Shown: positions 22,096 through 36,153 of the stretch, piece by piece
Layout of the letters: every line of letters begins with the position of its first letter
Position numbering within the stretch: position 1 is the stretch's first letter
Source of the DNA: Anisodus tanguticus
Taxonomy: Eukaryota; Streptophyta; Magnoliopsida; Solanales; Solanaceae
Reading direction: 5' to 3'
Assembly (NCBI GenBank): GCA_034509755.1
Contig: CM067552.1
Span: forward strand, 12,557,001 to 12,621,000
Length of the DNA: 64,000 nt
Position numbers and translations under genes: made by a program
Notes under the pieces: generated by a model
Told to the model about the DNA's origin: nothing
Databases searched by the model: none
What the model saw: the letters and a program-made list of their open reading frames with translations, nothing else

Positions 22096-22881
22096 TGTTG
22101 GAAATTTAACTATATGGCATTGAGTTTTTCCCATATTTAATGACTTAAACACATGGATCCCGCATGTTGGAAACATCATTTATTCGCACATGCCTAATAT
22201 ACTAAATGAGTAGATGATATTAGTGCCAAGTATCGTCAAATTTCGTTGAGGAATGAAAGAGATATTGATGCACAAAGTAAGGTGTTTGAGACACAAATAG
22301 ATGAATTGGTTTGGTCAAATAATAGAACTCCCACATCGGTTGAATATGGAAGGACTGATGACTATATTACTATAGTTTTGAGTGAGGGTTTGGGCCCTAA
22401 GGGGTGGCCCAAGTTTTAAGAAGAGGGAGGACCTAGGTGAGCTTGGGTTCGGGGCTAAGCCCCACGCATGCCGTCGCCCGGTCCGGGTCGGTTCGTGGGC
22501 CGTGGGCTTTCTTCCGGAATTCTCTTTTGGTCCCTGAAATATTTCTTATTTACACTTTGGTCCCTGAAGATTTCATAAACGTTGCAACGACTATATCTTA
22601 TCCAATCATTGCAACGGCTCTATCAACTGTCAGAATCCGCCCTCTTCTTCACCTATAAATGGAACATTACTGTTCAGTTCAAACATACGGAAAAAATAAA
22701 CAAAACCAGAAAATCCTCTCCTATCTTTGTATTGGTGGTTGTTGCTATTTTATGTTGGGAGACTATTATCCAATACCGTAAAAGCATATATACGGGGCAA
22801 TTATATCTTAAAGAAAAATAGTCATCTCTCGATTCAGCTTTTCCTTCTTGATTAACCTTTGTGATACGTTTTTAACCTACA
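22096..22881 (+). repeat. 5' LTR of E3
   Basis: 786 bp, TGTTGGAAATTT to ACCTACA. TATATA lies near 22787-22792, followed by CAATTTATATCTTAAAG. That segment partly complements the bases just after the LTR (ATTTAAGACAAATTTAC, 22882-22898). Followed by no tRNA-Met-like primer site. Confidence 0.93.
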
Positions 22882-22917
22882 ATTTAAGACAAATTTACAT
22901 TTCTAAGTGTTCGAAAG

Positions 22918-25900
22918 ATGTCTTCTTCAACCATTTCCAATGGTTCTGCTCCTGCCAGTTTCCAAAGTGAATGCTTGGAAAAGTTTTTGGGTACCAATTT
23001 CAAGAGATGACAACAAAAAAGTTGTTGTTCTATCTTACCACGTTGAACCTGTCACGCTTTCTGACAGAAGATCCTCCTTCTGGTGGGGATGCAATAGACA
23101 CTCAATCTAACACCACGACTGAAGTGGACGAAGATATCCATGTCACAAATGCCCTAAAGTTAACACTGGATGCCTGGAATCATAGTGATTTCATGTGCAA
23201 AAACTGCATTCTGAACGGTCTGTCGGATACACTCTATACTGTGTATTGCACTATGAATACGGCAAAAGAGTTGTGGGAAAAACTCGAGAAAAAGTACAGC
23301 GCACAGGATGCGGGTACTAAGAAATTCATCGTTGGAAAGTTTCTGAAATTTCAAATGGTGGATGGTAAATTAGTGATGTCCCAAATCCAGGAGTTTCAAA
23401 TGATTCTTCATCATCTGGATTTGGAAGGAATAAAGCCAAATTAGCAGTTTCTGGTTGCGTCTTTGATTGAGAAATTGCCTCCCGCATGGAACGAGTTCAT
23501 GAGTTCTCTTAAACTAAAGACAAAAAAAAGTGATTTGAAGACCTTATCATCAAACTGCAAATACAGGAGGACAATAAAATGGTTATATCTAAGGGAAGCA
23601 GTTAATGGAGGCAAAAGCGAATCTGGTTGATTCGAAGGGAAATGCTAACAAAAAGCGCAACTTCCAGGGAGACGGCAAAAGCCAACCGATGGAGAGGTTC
23701 AAAGAAAACTGCCATCACTGTGGAAAACCTGACCATGTGATCAAAGAGTGTTGTAAACTGAAGCGAGAGTAGAAGGAAATAGCCAAGAACAAAGGCAAGG
23801 CCAAGGCTAACGTTGTACAAGACGAGGGTGGTCCTTCGAACCTTGACGACATAATTGTGGATTTCTCGGCTATAGTGCTGGAGGCAAATCTGGTGGAGAA
23901 TCCAAGGCAATGGTGGATAGACACGGGTGCAACCTGTCACATCTGCTCTAACAAGAGTGCATTCTCTTCTTTCGCCCCAATCACGGGTAAACGTTGTTCA
24001 TGGGCAACGACGCTACCTCTGAAGTGCAAGGGGTTGGAAATGTTGTCCTCAAAATTACTTCAGGCAAAGAGCTTACTCTAAAGGAAGTGATGCACGTCCT
24101 TGACATCCGCAAGAACTTGGTTTCAGGGCCATTGTTGGTCAAGGCTGGCTTTAGACTAGTTTTTGAGTCCAACAAATTTATAATAACTAAGAATGGAATA
24201 TTTGTCGGAAGAGGCTTCGCGTGTGACGACCTCTTCAAAATGAATATTATGTCTGTAATCTGTTCATCTAATGAAATAAAGCCTTCTACCTACCTGCTTG
24301 AATCCTCTAATTTATGGCATCATAGATTAGGACACGTTAACTACAAATCCATTCAAAAGTTAGTAAAGTTGGAATTGTTGTCTTCCCTCGACATAAACCC
24401 TCAACATAAATGTAAGGTGTGCGTAGAGGCAAAATTAACCCAATCATCTTTCCATTCAGTAGAAAGAAACACCGCTCTTCTAGAACTTATTCACACCGAC
24501 ATATGTGATTTAACGTTTTTGCAAACTAGAAGGGGAACAAGTACTTTGTGACTTTCATTAATGATAGTACAAGGTATTGTTATGTTTACTTGTTGAAAAG
24601 TAAAGATGAAGCGTTTGAAGCATTTAAATGTTACAAAGCATAAGTTGAAAATCAACTAAACCTACGGATTAAGGCAATTCGTAGTGATAGAGGGGGAGAA
24701 TATGTAGAATCGTTTAAAGAATATTGTTTTCAATTCGGCATTGTTCATCAAACGACCGCTCCTTACATGGCTCAGTCTAACGGTATTGCCGACCGCAAAA
24801 CCCGTACGTTAAAGGAAATGATGAATGCTTTACTTATCAATTCCAGTTTATCCCAAAACATGTGGGGCGAAGCGATTCTTACCGCTAATACAATTCTCAA
24901 TAGAATTCTGCATAAGCGTAAGGATAAAACTCCATATGAATCATGGAAAGGAAAGAAACCCACTTACAAATATTTGAAAGTGTGGGCCTATTTGGAAAAT
25001 GTCGAAGAAACCTAAACCAAAACAGGTCAAAATTGGACCTAAGACTGTAGATTGCATATTCATCGGATATGCAAATAACAGTAGTGCTTATCGCTTCTTA
25101 GTGTATAAGTAGGAGATACCTGATATCCACGAGGTACGATCATGGAATCAAGGAATGATGAATTCTTTGAACATATCTTTCCTCGAAAGGAAAAAGAAAT
25201 AATTTCGCGCAAATGAAGTTATGAACAAAATGCTCAAAATCAACAAGACCTGAGAGTTTCTGATTTTCCAGAACTAGATGTTCCAGATCTATAGGACTCG
25301 GATATTACTGACTATCCGGAATTTAATGTTTCAGATCTACAGAACTTAGGGGTTCCAAAGGTTGAACTAAGACGGAGCAAAAGGGTCAAAAAGGACAAAA
25401 CCTTTGGTCCAGATTTTCTAACCTATATGGTTGAAAATGAACTGAGGACAATTAAGGAAGCATTGTCAACTCCAGAAGCACCACTTTGGAAAGAAGCTAT
25501 AGAAAGCAAAATAAATTCCATAATGCAAAACCATACTTGGGAAATGATTGATCTTCCTCCGGGAAGCAAACCTTTGGGTTGTAAGTGGATACTCAAAAGA
25601 AAGTATAAGGCAGATGGAACTATTGACAAATATAAGGCCAGATTAGTAGTCAAAGGCTAAAGACAAAAGAAAGGCCTCGATTACTTCGACACATACTCCC
25701 TTGTGTCTAGATTAACGTTCATAAGGGTATTCATAGCTATTGCATCTTTGCTTGACCTTGAGATACCTCAAATGGATGTTAAGACAGCCTTCCTAAATGG
25801 AAAGTTGGAAGAGGAAATATACATGGAACAACCCGAGGGGTATGTGGTTCCAGGACAAGAAAAAAAAGTATGTCGACTTGTTAAGTCTCTGTACGGACTC

Positions 25901-26940
25901 AAACAAGCCCCGAAACAATGGCATGAAAAGTTTGATAATACTTTATTATCAAAAGGCTTCTCCATAAATGAATGTGATAAATGTATCTATATCAAAGGGA
26001 ACTCTAACTCATTGTCATGATATGCCTTTACGTAGATGACATGCTTATAACCGAAAGTAGTCTAAACTTGATCTTGGAAACCAAGAACATGTTGAAACAA
26101 TGTTTCGACATGAAATATATGGGAATTGCAGATGTAATCTTAGAAATTAAGATTTCTAAGACATCTGATGGGCTGGTCTTATCTCAATCTCATTACATTA
26201 AAGATGTTTTGAGGAAATTTGATGTATTTGATAATCCCCCTACGAAGTCACTAATGGATATGAATCATAGAATTGATAAGAATTATGGTGCACCCGTATC
26301 CCAAGAGTGATATGCGCAGGTCATTGGTAATCTGATATCGCTTATCCAGTCAATAAGTTGGCTAGGTTTACTCGTAATCCTAGAATTGATCACTGGAATG
26401 CGTTAAATTGGATACTACGATATCTGAAATTCGTTGACTTACGGAATACATTATTCTATATATCCAGCCGTATTGGAAGGATACAGTGATGCAAACTGGA
26501 TATCGGACATAAAGAACACCAAATCCACCAGTGGGTATGTTTTTACAATTGGTGGTGGGGCTGTGTCTTGGAAGTTCTCTAAGCAAACATCCATCGCCCG
26601 ATTTATGATGGAATTGAAATTTATTGCTTTGGATAAAGTAGGAGAAGAAGCAGAATGACTTCACGACTTCTTAGAGGATATCCCTTGTTGAGATAAACTC
26701 GTACCTTCGGTGATGATTCAATGTGACAGCCAATCGGCTTTAGGAAGGGCACGAAATAGTATGCAATGGCATGTCTAGACATATTCATTGGATACATAAG
26801 ATCGTTAGGTATTTGATCACTAAGGTGTCATTTCTATTCATTACGTCAAATCAAAGGATAACATAGCAGATCCATTAACTAAAGGCCTACCCAAAGATCA
26901 AATATTCTGCCTGTCTAGGGGAATGGGCTTAAAACCCAAT
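22918..26940 (+). pseudogene. Tork copia gag-pol remnant (E3)
   Basis: gag starts at ATG 22918 (MSSSTISNGS); a TGA replaces Trp after NFKR, then the frame shifts. UBN2-type gag is readable in 22971-23444. The zinc knuckle CHHCGKPDHVIKECC is near 23710-23755. Protease motif WWIDTGATCH is near 23911-23940. GAG-pre-integrase (LWHHRLGHVN) is near 24310, and the integrase core with FHSVERNT...HTDICD and later NGIADRKTRTLKEM (24780-24830). Reverse transcriptase spans 25430-26200 with LYVDDM near 26023. RNase H remnants (DANWISD, SGYVFT) run to about 26930. Frames change repeatedly, so the parts are domains, not one protein. Confidence 0.9.
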
Positions 26941-27530
26941 CAATAAGAATCTTTATGGTGGTAACACAACCTTACTGACTGGAGATCCCAAGAATTTTGG
27001 TTCAATGGGAAAACTAAACTGTAGAGGTTCATTTTAGCGTTTCACTTGAAGTAAGAGCACTTCGGATTATTATTCGTTAAAGAAATATAATTCCAAGGTT
27101 GTTCTCGCGATAGACATTAAAGTGCTACCTGCATAAATGGTAAAGGATAAGTTCTAAAACTTTCAATGATTCCTAACACTTACGAGTGGGGTATAGCAGG
27201 ATACCTTATAGGAGATCACCTATTTAAGTGCGAAGACAGGCCGCTTAAAATGTACGCACTTAAGAATCCAAGAGTTGTCCATGGCTACAACAGACAAAAC
27301 TATAAGAATAAATTAATAAGGGGAGTTATTGTGTTGATATCATTGTCTTGGTTTACACTAAACACTGACGGTTCAAGACATCACGTTCACCGCGCAGTAA
27401 GTAAATACAATGGTAATCAACTAAGGAAGGTTCAAAGCCGAAAGTTACCTCTAATGATACAATATCTTTCCGCTGATAGATTGCTGAACTTTGGCACCTC
27501 GTGTGCGCCAATTCTCTTTTAAGAGGGAAT

Positions 27531-28276
27531 TGTTGGAAATTTAACTATATGAAATTGCGTTTTTCCCATATTTTATGACTTAAACACATGGGCCCCACAT
27601 GTCGGAAGCATCGTGTCTTTTCACATGCCTAATATACTAAATAAGTAGATGATATTAATGCCAAGTATCATCAAATTTCGTTGAGGAATGAAAGAGGTAT
27701 TGATTCACAAAGTAAGGTGTTTGAGACATAAATAGATGGATTGGTTTATCCAAATAATAGAACTCCCACATTGGTTGAATATGGAAGGATTGAAGACTAT
27801 ATTAACTATAGTTTTTAGTGAGGGTTTGGGCCCCAAGGGGTGACCCAAGTTTTAAGAAGAGGGAGGACCTAGGTGAGCTTGTGTTCGGGGCTAAGCCCCA
27901 CGCGCACTGCAGCCACCCGCCCGTCGGGCCTGTCCGGGTCGGGTGGTGGGTCGTGGGCTTTCTTCCGAAATTCTCTTTTGGTCCCTGAAATATTTCTTAT
28001 TTACACTTTGGTCCCTGAAGATTTCAGAAATGTTGCAACGACTCTATCTTCTCCAAATCCTCTCCTCTCTTTGCAATCTGTTCAATATTCTCTTTCTTCA
28101 CCTGAATCAACCTTACTAGCTTTATATTGGTGGTTGTTGTTGTTTTAAGTTGGAAGATTATTGTCCAATATCGTAAAAGCATCTATACATGACAATTTTT
28201 TCTTAAAGAAAGAGAGTCATCTCTCGACTCAGCGTTTCCTTCTTGATTAACCTTTCTGATACGCTTTTAACCTACA
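27531..28276 (+). repeat. 3' LTR of E3
   Basis: 746 bp. Shares ends and most of its length with the 5' LTR but lacks some stretches and has other changes (for example near 28050-28110), so E3 is not young. CAATTTTTTCTTAAAG (28193-28208) is the counterpart of the self-complementary segment. Confidence 0.93.
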
Positions 28277-29480
28277 ATAAGTATGGGTGGTCAATTTCAC
28301 AGGCAAGATATGATGTAATTTTCACAAGGCTGGAGTCAAGAGGATAACTATAAAAAAACAATGCTACCAAGTGAAAAAACGAGGAAGCACAATACATAGG
28401 AAAATTACCAAGGGTGTCAATAATGGTCAAATAACTATGGCCGATGGAGACAAGTTAATTAATGACAAAGCAACTAAGGTTAGAATGGTAATAATCAAAA
28501 CAATCACAATGGAGGGTTATCTCAACAATATGATCAACAAAGCCCCTATTAACCACCTATTAATCCACCTTCTTACAACAACCAAGAAAAATTTCACATG
28601 ATCCAAAACATAGAGGATTAACGAAGAGAATAATCAAGAATTCAAAGCAATTTGGAAAAGAAAAGAGGGACATGAACCAAATGGTTAGTTCTCATTATAT
28701 ATTTATTAAACAATTGAGAACCGACTCAGACAAATTTCTGCTAAACTTGAATGTGAGATCCCAAGAGCATTGCCAAGTGACATTATTATAAATCCAAAAA
28801 AAGGATGGTCTGGGTCAACTATTTGCTATCACAACTAGAAGTGGTAAGATTCTTATAGAGAAAACAATTGAGATTAAAGATGATAACGAAGATAAGGTGA
28901 TACCTCCAAAGGTGGATAAGCCAATAGTGAAACCAATTGTGATTGAAGAAGAACACCAAACACCTAGCACTTTTCAAGAGGTTAATGATGTTCCTACAAA
29001 AGAAATGAAATCAATCAAAGAGGCAACCAAGAAGGCCCCTAGATTTTACAAGCAACTACCTAGGGAACCTGACGTACGTGAAGAAACAATAAGAGGAACA
29101 CTTGCAAAAGTTCTATGATATTTTCAACTAAATCATAAACATTGTTCTTTTTATGGAGGCACTTGAGGAGATGTCGAGTTATGCTAAGTTCATGAAGAAC
29201 TTAGTCGCAAGCAAGAAAAATATCAACTTTGAGACGATCAAAGTGACAAATTAATATAGTGTAATAATTTCACAAACTGATGATAAGAAGATGGAAGATC
29301 CAGAAGCATTCACTATTTCATGCACCATTGGTATGACAGACTCTACTAAAGCCTTGCGCGATTAAGGGGAAGATATCAATTTGATATCTAAGTGTCAAGA
29401 GATTGGGCCTGGGAGATCCAAGGCCCACCATCATAAAATTGCTAGCGACAGTTCAAATATTTGAAGAAACCAGTGGTGTC
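28277..29480 (+). pseudogene. Athila-type gypsy gag-protease remnant, second fragment
   Basis: Continues the gypsy element after E3. Recognisable Athila features include AITTRSGKIL near 28830-28860, a proline/lysine-rich stretch (28897-29118), and MSSYAKFMKNL near 29172. Protease-like DPEAFTISCTIG and INLIS follow near 29300-29380. Stops and frameshifts are frequent. It ends where E4 inserted (29481-29485, ATTAA). Confidence 0.8.
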
Positions 29481-29485
29481 ATTAA

Positions 29486-29694
29486 TAATAGAATATTTCT
29501 CGAATATTCTTTCATTATTGTATATTTCTTATTTTAGGTAGAATTGTATTTCTATTATAATTATGTCTCCTATTTTAGGTAGAATTATATTTCCTATTGT
29601 AATTAGGTTGATTAGTTACCTAGTTTAGATATTCTTGTACTACTATATATATTGTGCATTATTGATGAATAAAATCAAGCAACATATTCCTTCA
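29486..29694 (+). repeat. 5' LTR of E4
   Basis: 209 bp, TAATAGAATATTTC to ATTCCTTCA. TATATATATTG near 29642 is a plausible TATA region. About 95 percent like the 3' LTR by eye, apart from the missing initial TG. Confidence 0.92.
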
Positions 29695-29706
29695 TGGTAT
29701 TAGAAG
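29695..29706 (+). other. tRNA-Met-type primer-binding site of E4
   Basis: TGGTATTAGAAG follows the LTR end without a gap and resembles the canonical TGGTATCAGAGC, complementary to the 3' end of initiator tRNA-Met, with a few changes. Confidence 0.8.
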
Positions 29707-29868
29707 CCTAACCCTAAATATCCCACCCTAGCCGCCAACCGCTTTTCTCTGCCGCCACCCTTCCCACGTCGGAACCTTAGTCGCCGACTTCATCTTTCAG
29801 CCGCATCCTTTTCCCCATGACGGAACCCTAGTTTTTCCAGTCATTCTCCCTCCCTCTTCCTCTTCCAT

Positions 29869-32800
29869 GGCTGACAAAACCAAATTTCATCCTGCACTTG
29901 CAGTCAACAACATCAAAACTATGACTCTTGAGATGGAAAAGGGTCAATACTCCTCGTGAGCGGAGCTTTTTAAGATCCATTGTCATGTTTACAAATTTAT
30001 CGACCACATCATCCCTCCTACACTAAAGTCTACAGACCTACCATCAGCTTTGACTTCTGATGATGCACTCTGGTCTCGTTTAGACGCAACCGTCCTCTAG
30101 TGGATATATGGCACGATCTCTAATGATCTGTTGCACACCATCATTGAGACCGATGCCACTGCCCACTAAATGTGGAAACGTTTGGAAATATTTTCTATGA
30201 CAACAAAACTCGACGAGCGTTATACCTTGAAAATCAGTTCAAGGATGTTCATCAGGATGATTTTCCAAACGTGTCTGCATACTTTCAAGAACTCAAGATG
30301 CTTGCCGATGAACTCTCCAACGTCGGCGCACCAGTCACTAAGCAGCGATTAGTCATGCAATTTATTGTAGGCTTGAACGAATCATATGACGGCATTGCCA
30401 CCATCCATCAGCAATGCATGTCGTTACCTCCGTTTTATGAGGCCTACTCGAAGCTTATTCTTGAGGAAATCCGAAAAATCAAGCGCAACACCACTCAGGC
30501 CAGCATTGCCGACGTCGCCCTCACCACCACCGTCGGGCCCTCCGCTGACAGTAATGCCACTAACTCCAGCAACCAGAACCATCAACCCGAGGACCCGCAG
30601 CAGCCCGCATCTACCCGCAATAATCACCAGAGCAGGCAGTCAGGAAAGGTCCGCAGCGGACGAAATTCCGATAATAATAGCGGTGGGAAGGGACAGTCAC
30701 CGCCGGCAGGAAACAGCCAGCAACGATCGCGATAGTGGCAGCAGCCTCCGCCGTGGGTTGCCTACCCGTTATGGGCTGCGTGGGCCCCACCGTCATGGGT
30801 TTCTCCTCCTTACCCGTATTTGACATCCTCGTGGACTACATCTCAAAACCAACATTCCCACCCTGGCATACTCGGCCCACGTCTATAACAGGCCCACACA
30901 GCACAGGCCCCCCTGCCCTCCACTTATGCACCTATTGACATTGAGGCAGCTATGACCACAATATCACTCAACGCTCCAGAAAAAAATTGGTATATGGACA
31001 CAAGCACCACATCTCACATGACGGCATCACAAGGTACTCTCTCGTCTTATTCCAATTTAAGTAATTTAAATCAGAATATTATTGTTGGTAGTGGACAAGT
31101 GTAACATCCCGTATTTTCGGGTAATGGTTTGAGCGCATAAACATAGGCAAGTAGACCCTAACCCCGGGAAGTTTATGTTGTATTTACATATGCTAATAAG
31201 GAAATTAGTATATAAAAAGATGTGATCTCGAAACAATTTTGGGATTTAACAAGTGTGACGATGGGGATTAATAATAATAATTGTGTATCCCCGAAGAGTT
31301 TATAGAGTAGTGTCATATTACAGGAATTATGACATTAGGTATAAGAGGATTTTATAAGTCATCGGGATTTAAGTGAATTGAGATCGGGAATTTAATTGTG
31401 TGTATAATTAATTAATTGTGGGATTAATTTATTATAAATAGGGATAATAGTGAGTGGGTCTTGTACGTGTAACATTGTCTCAATGACTAAGCTTTAATAA
31501 GAACGGTGGCAGCTCCACAAAGTCTCCAGATATTCATCTCTTCTCCATTAAAATCCTTCATCTCTTTAAGCTTCTGAAGAAATCATTCCATGGAGGAATA
31601 GTTGTTACACTTCTGATAGAAGAAGTAAACATCTCTATTAATAACCCGCAGGGAATTCTTGACCAAATTGGGGGGGGGGGGGAATTTCTGGGAGCTTCTG
31701 CTCGCCAAAAAGGGAGAAAATTCTTGGTGTTTTGGGTTTTAACTCCAACGAAATTGAAGTCTTGAACAAGCTTAAAAACACTCAGAAGCCAAGACGAGAC
31801 TTTGAGTCTCGGCAAAGCTCTAGCAAGTCAATTTCAATGCTTCTGATTCTATAGGAACCCGGTACAGGCAAAAGGCTTTCCGATGACTTTCGTTGCTACT
31901 TCTAATTGAGGTAATCCTTCTTGTTCCTAAGTTCATACGAATCATAGAACATGATTCTTACTAATTCTTAGGTGATTAACAAAATACTAAGTAGTTGGGT
32001 ATTATTGGGGCTGTTGATATGAAATTGGAAGTTGCATGTGAAATTGATGAATTGTTTTAAGCATTGTAGCAGTAAGAAAAAAAGGGTTAGAAGGGCTGAT
32101 TGTGTGGTTATATGCATAGGTTTCGACATAGAAGATGTATAGGTTCTATGCGTACAACGTATTGGCTAGAATGTCTCAATGAAGCGATTTCTGGTAAATT
32201 GATCCGATTATGATCTAAATCATTCATATGGTGTAGATAACAACTTATAAAGCTTACGAGGACCCGCGGAACTTAGATAATTTCGACAACAAGGTATGCA
32301 TGGCTCTTTCATTCTTTTGGCATATTCTACGTACAAAACATAACCGAAATATTGTTCCATAAAGTACTCTACTCTTAGTAGTTAAGAATGATCATGTTAT
32401 TGACTCTTATGTTAAAAGCCTGTTTAAGTATGTTTCTAAGTCCTTATTGAGTCATACGGAAAAGATATTGATATTCACAGTGTTAACCAAATGTACAAGG
32501 ATATTGAGCCAGGATGTGTTATTGTCATTTATGCATTCTCATTTGCATTGCATTCATTTATTACTCTGGACCACTTTGCTATGCACATTACTATATGATA
32601 AATATTATATATATATATATATATAGGGGATATGGGAAAAGAGAAAGGTGTTATATACGCACACCACCTGCAACTGGTACAAACTATCACAATAGAGCCC
32701 TAAGTGGCTAATATGATGTGATGATGTGATGTGATGTGATGAAGTGATGATGTGATGCCTGTGTGGCTTATTGGGACGGGTTGCATGATCCGCAACACTA

Positions 32801-35800
32801 ACACATATTGGGACGGATTGCACGATCCTCAACACTAACATATATATATATATATATACCGTATTTACATCATGCATACATTCGTTTACCAATATATGGT
32901 ATGATGCCCGCAGAGGCGGTTATGGTAAGGAAGATGCCCGAAGAGGCTGATGTATATATATATACTGCATTGTGCATAACATTTAGGCATGTGTATTAGG
33001 GCCTCGGAGGCATTTACTAATGTTCAGTTATTTCTATTTCAGACTATGATATATCTCTGCTATGTTATTTCTTATGTCTGACATACTCGGTACATCAATC
33101 GTACTGACGTCCACTTTGTTGGGGACGCTGCGTTTTGTGCCCGCATGTTCATATTGAGAGAGTGACGGTTCACACTAGTAGGTTGCTGGTTCAGCTGGTA
33201 TTCAGAGCACTCTATTTGTTTCGGAGTCGCGATCTGGTCGTGGTATGTTCTACTCTTTAGAGGCTTGTAGATAAGTGTCATGTGGTTAGTTGTCATGTAA
33301 GGCCTTGTCGGCCTTGATATATAAATGTGTAAGTTGGGGCTTTTGGGTTGGAACTTTATATAATCTATCACGGCTCAGTCTGTGTTTAAATATGATTAAG
33401 GGTGGAGTGTATTTGTGGTGCCCGGTGGGTAGGGTCCGGGTGCCCGTTGTGGCCCTCCGGTTTGGGTCGTGACAACAAGGCATTCCCATTCGTGATTTTG
33501 GTCATTCATCCTTATCCCCACCACATCCACCGCTAATCTTAAAAAATGTCCTCCATATCCCTAAACTCATTAAGAATCTAATCTCTGTGCGACGTTTCAC
33601 AACTGATATTAATGTTTCCCTTGACTTTGATCCTTTTGGTTTTTCTATGATGGATTTTACTATAGGGAGATGAATAATGAGATGTGACACCACCAGAGAT
33701 CTCGACCCTATTTCAAATGCCGTCAACAATCCAGCCTCAATTCCATCAACCTTTGCTGCTCTTTCATCTTCCTTATAGCATTCTAGATTAGGACATCCGG
33801 GAGATTCTGTTTTACGCTCTCTTAGGAAAAATAATTTTATTAATTGCAACCGTATTTCTACGACTCCTATATGTGAATCTTGCATTTTTGGGAAACATGT
33901 TAAATTACCATTTTCTGAATCCACAAATTATATTTTACTGCATTTTGATATCATACACAGTAATTTGTGGACGTCGACTATTTTAAGTACGACTGTCCAT
34001 CGATAATATGTGTTGTTTTTGGATGATTATTCCAACTTTCTATGGACTTTTCCAATTGGCAATAAATCCCAAGTTTACCCTATTTTTTTTCACATTTAGT
34101 GCTTTCGTAAAAGTATAATTTGAAAAGAGCATTAAATATTTTCAATGTGACAATGACAAGAAATTTAATAATAATCAATTCAAACAGTTTTGTTCAAAAA
34201 ATGGTCTTACCTTTCGTGTTTCTGCCCTCACACCTCTTCCCAAAATGGTAAATCCAAACGGAAAATCTAAACCATAAACAACCTAATGTGTGCCCTACTT
34301 GCTCACACCTCAATTCCCCCTAAATTCTGGATTTACGCACTCTCCATGACTACTTATCTGTCTCTAGCTCAACGGTCGCCCACTCAAGTTCTGTTTTGTA
34401 GGAACCCCTCCTATCAAAACTTGTGTATCTTTGGATGTCTCTGTTATCCTCTCCATCCGATCACTCACAAACTCTAACCCCGGTATTCCCCATGTGTGTT
34501 TCTAGGTTACCCCGCCAATCATTGTGGTTACTCGAGCTATGACTTGTCAAGCCGTAAAATTATTATTTCACATCATGTCCTATTTGATGAGTCTTAATTC
34601 CCATTTGCCTCCCTAAACTCGCCACCTCGGCATTCCTACGACTTACTAGATAATGGTCTAAACTCTCTTCTAATTCATCATTTACATAGTCCGCCGTGCC
34701 AAACCCCAGCACTCGCCTCTACCTCGGACAATTCGGGACACACTGCCCACCCGATTCTACCAATAGTGGCCTGGAATAGCCCACCTCAGGGTGATTCCGC
34801 AGCCACCTCTCGGCAAACCGAGCATCAGCTAACCGGTCCCGCCACCCCTACCCTTCCTCATCTTCCCGATAGTTCTGCGGAACACCCCCTTCTCATCCGG
34901 CGTCCCGAGACACGCTCTCGGACCATAGAAACCAATGCCACGCACGAAATTCATAAACCTAAATGACTGTTTAATTTATCCGCTTCAGTTGTCCCTTCTC
35001 ATATCCCTCAAAATCTGAAGGATGGCTTGTCCTATCCTAATTGGAAAGCTGCAATGATTGACGAATATAATGCTCTTATTGATAATAAGACGTGGGACCT
35101 AGTACCCCATCCACCTAATGCTAACATTATTCATTCTATGTGGATTTTTATACATAAAAAGAAATTTGATGGTTCTTTTGAGAGGTACAATGCTCGTCTT
35201 GTAGGTGATGGCAGGTTTCAACAGGTGGGAGTGGACTGTGATGAAATGTTCAGCCCGTTCATAAAGCCCGCAACCATCCGGACCGTCCTCAGCATTGCCT
35301 TATCCAAGTCTTGGCCCATTCATCAGCTTGATGTCCAAATGCCTTCTTACATGGGGATCTTCAAGAAACGATATATATGTATCAACCTATAGGTTTCAGG
35401 GATCCTATTCATCCGGATTATGTGTGTTTGTTGCGGAAATCGCTCTATATTCTGAAATAGGCTCCTCGAGCATGGTACCATCAGTTCACCGATTATATCA
35501 CCTCTATCATTTTTTCACACAACAGATCTGATCATTCTCTTTTTATCTACAATAAGGGTACATACATGGCTTACCTATTATTATATGTTGATGACATCAT
35601 CCTCACCACATCATATGATGTTCTCTGTCGGTCCATTATGTCTCTCATTTCCTCTGAGTTTGCCATGAAGGATCTGGGGCCCTGAGTTATTTCTTGGGCA
35701 TTTCTGTCACTCGACATTCTGGAGGTCTATTTCTGTGTCAGAAGAAGTACGCCGAAGAGATCCTTGACCGTGTAGGCATGACATATTGCAAACTATCCCA

Positions 35801-36150
35801 CACGCCAGTAGACACCAATTCTAAGCTCACGGCTGATTTCGGCCCTCTATATTCAGACCCGACTCACTATCGTAGCCTAGCTGGGACCCTGCAGTACCTC
35901 ACATTCACGAGACCTGACATATCCTATGTCGTGCAACAAATCTGCTTACACATGCACAATCCGACGAAAGCACACATGTATGCCCTCAAACGTATTTTAT
36001 GATACGTCTAAGGTACATTTTACTTCGAATTACATCTATACAGGTCCTCGTCCACTAGTCTCACGGCTTATTCTGATGCTGATTGGGGTGGATGTCCTGA
36101 CACCCGACGCTCCACGTCTGGTTACTGCATTTTCCTCTGAGATAACCTAT
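29869..36150 (+). pseudogene. copia gag-pol remnant (E4)
   Basis: gag begins at ATG 29869 (MADKTKFHPALAV) with early stops. The UBN2-type gag is open in 30172-30735 and ends in a Ser/Gly/Arg/Asn-rich tail without a CCHC knuckle. Protease motif reads WYMDTSTTSHM (about 30990) where D-S/T-G-A is expected, so the active site is changed. After the solo LTR, GAG-pre-integrase (HSRLGHPGDS, near 33780) and integrase (DIIHSNLW, FLDDYSNF) follow. Reverse transcriptase runs 35027-35700, with LYVDDI near 35585, and RNase H to 36150. Many stops and frameshifts. Confidence 0.88.
31100..33474 (+). mobile_element. solo LTR of a Ty3/gypsy (chromovirus-like) element
   Basis: 2375 bp with ends TGTAACATCCCG and GGTCGTGACA, and an exact 5-bp duplication ACAAG (31095-31099, 33475-33479) inside the E4 protease region. 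TGTAACATCC...GTCGTGACA ends and the GGCCTTGTCGGCC motif (33301-33313) are characteristic of large gypsy LTRs in plants. No internal gypsy domains are present, so it formed by LTR-LTR recombination. It contains a 13-G run (31670-31682), a GATGTGAT microsatellite (32711-32757), two copies of TTGGGACGG...AACACTAACA (32770, 32808) and AT runs. Confidence 0.94.
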
Positions 36151-36153
36151 TGG

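Larger units (their letters stand above)
22096..28276 (+). mobile_element. Tork-like Ty1/copia retrotransposon E3 with both LTRs
   Basis: LTRs 22096-22881 and 27531-28276, internal copia genes in plus orientation, purine tract AAGAGGGAA just before the 3' LTR, and exact 5-bp duplication ATAAG (22091-22095, 28277-28281). It inserted into the gypsy gag region. Coding capacity is lost through many stops and frameshifts. Closely related to E2, to the LTR at 53996 and to the Tork segment inside E8. Confidence 0.95.

Noticed and set aside
32698..32830. Short repeats as a CRISPR-like array
   Set aside because: Irregular microsatellite and two diverged repeats inside a plant LTR; no regular spacers.
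32514..33489. Several open frames around AT and GATGTGAT microsatellites
   Set aside because: They lie within the solo gypsy LTR and have low-complexity translations.
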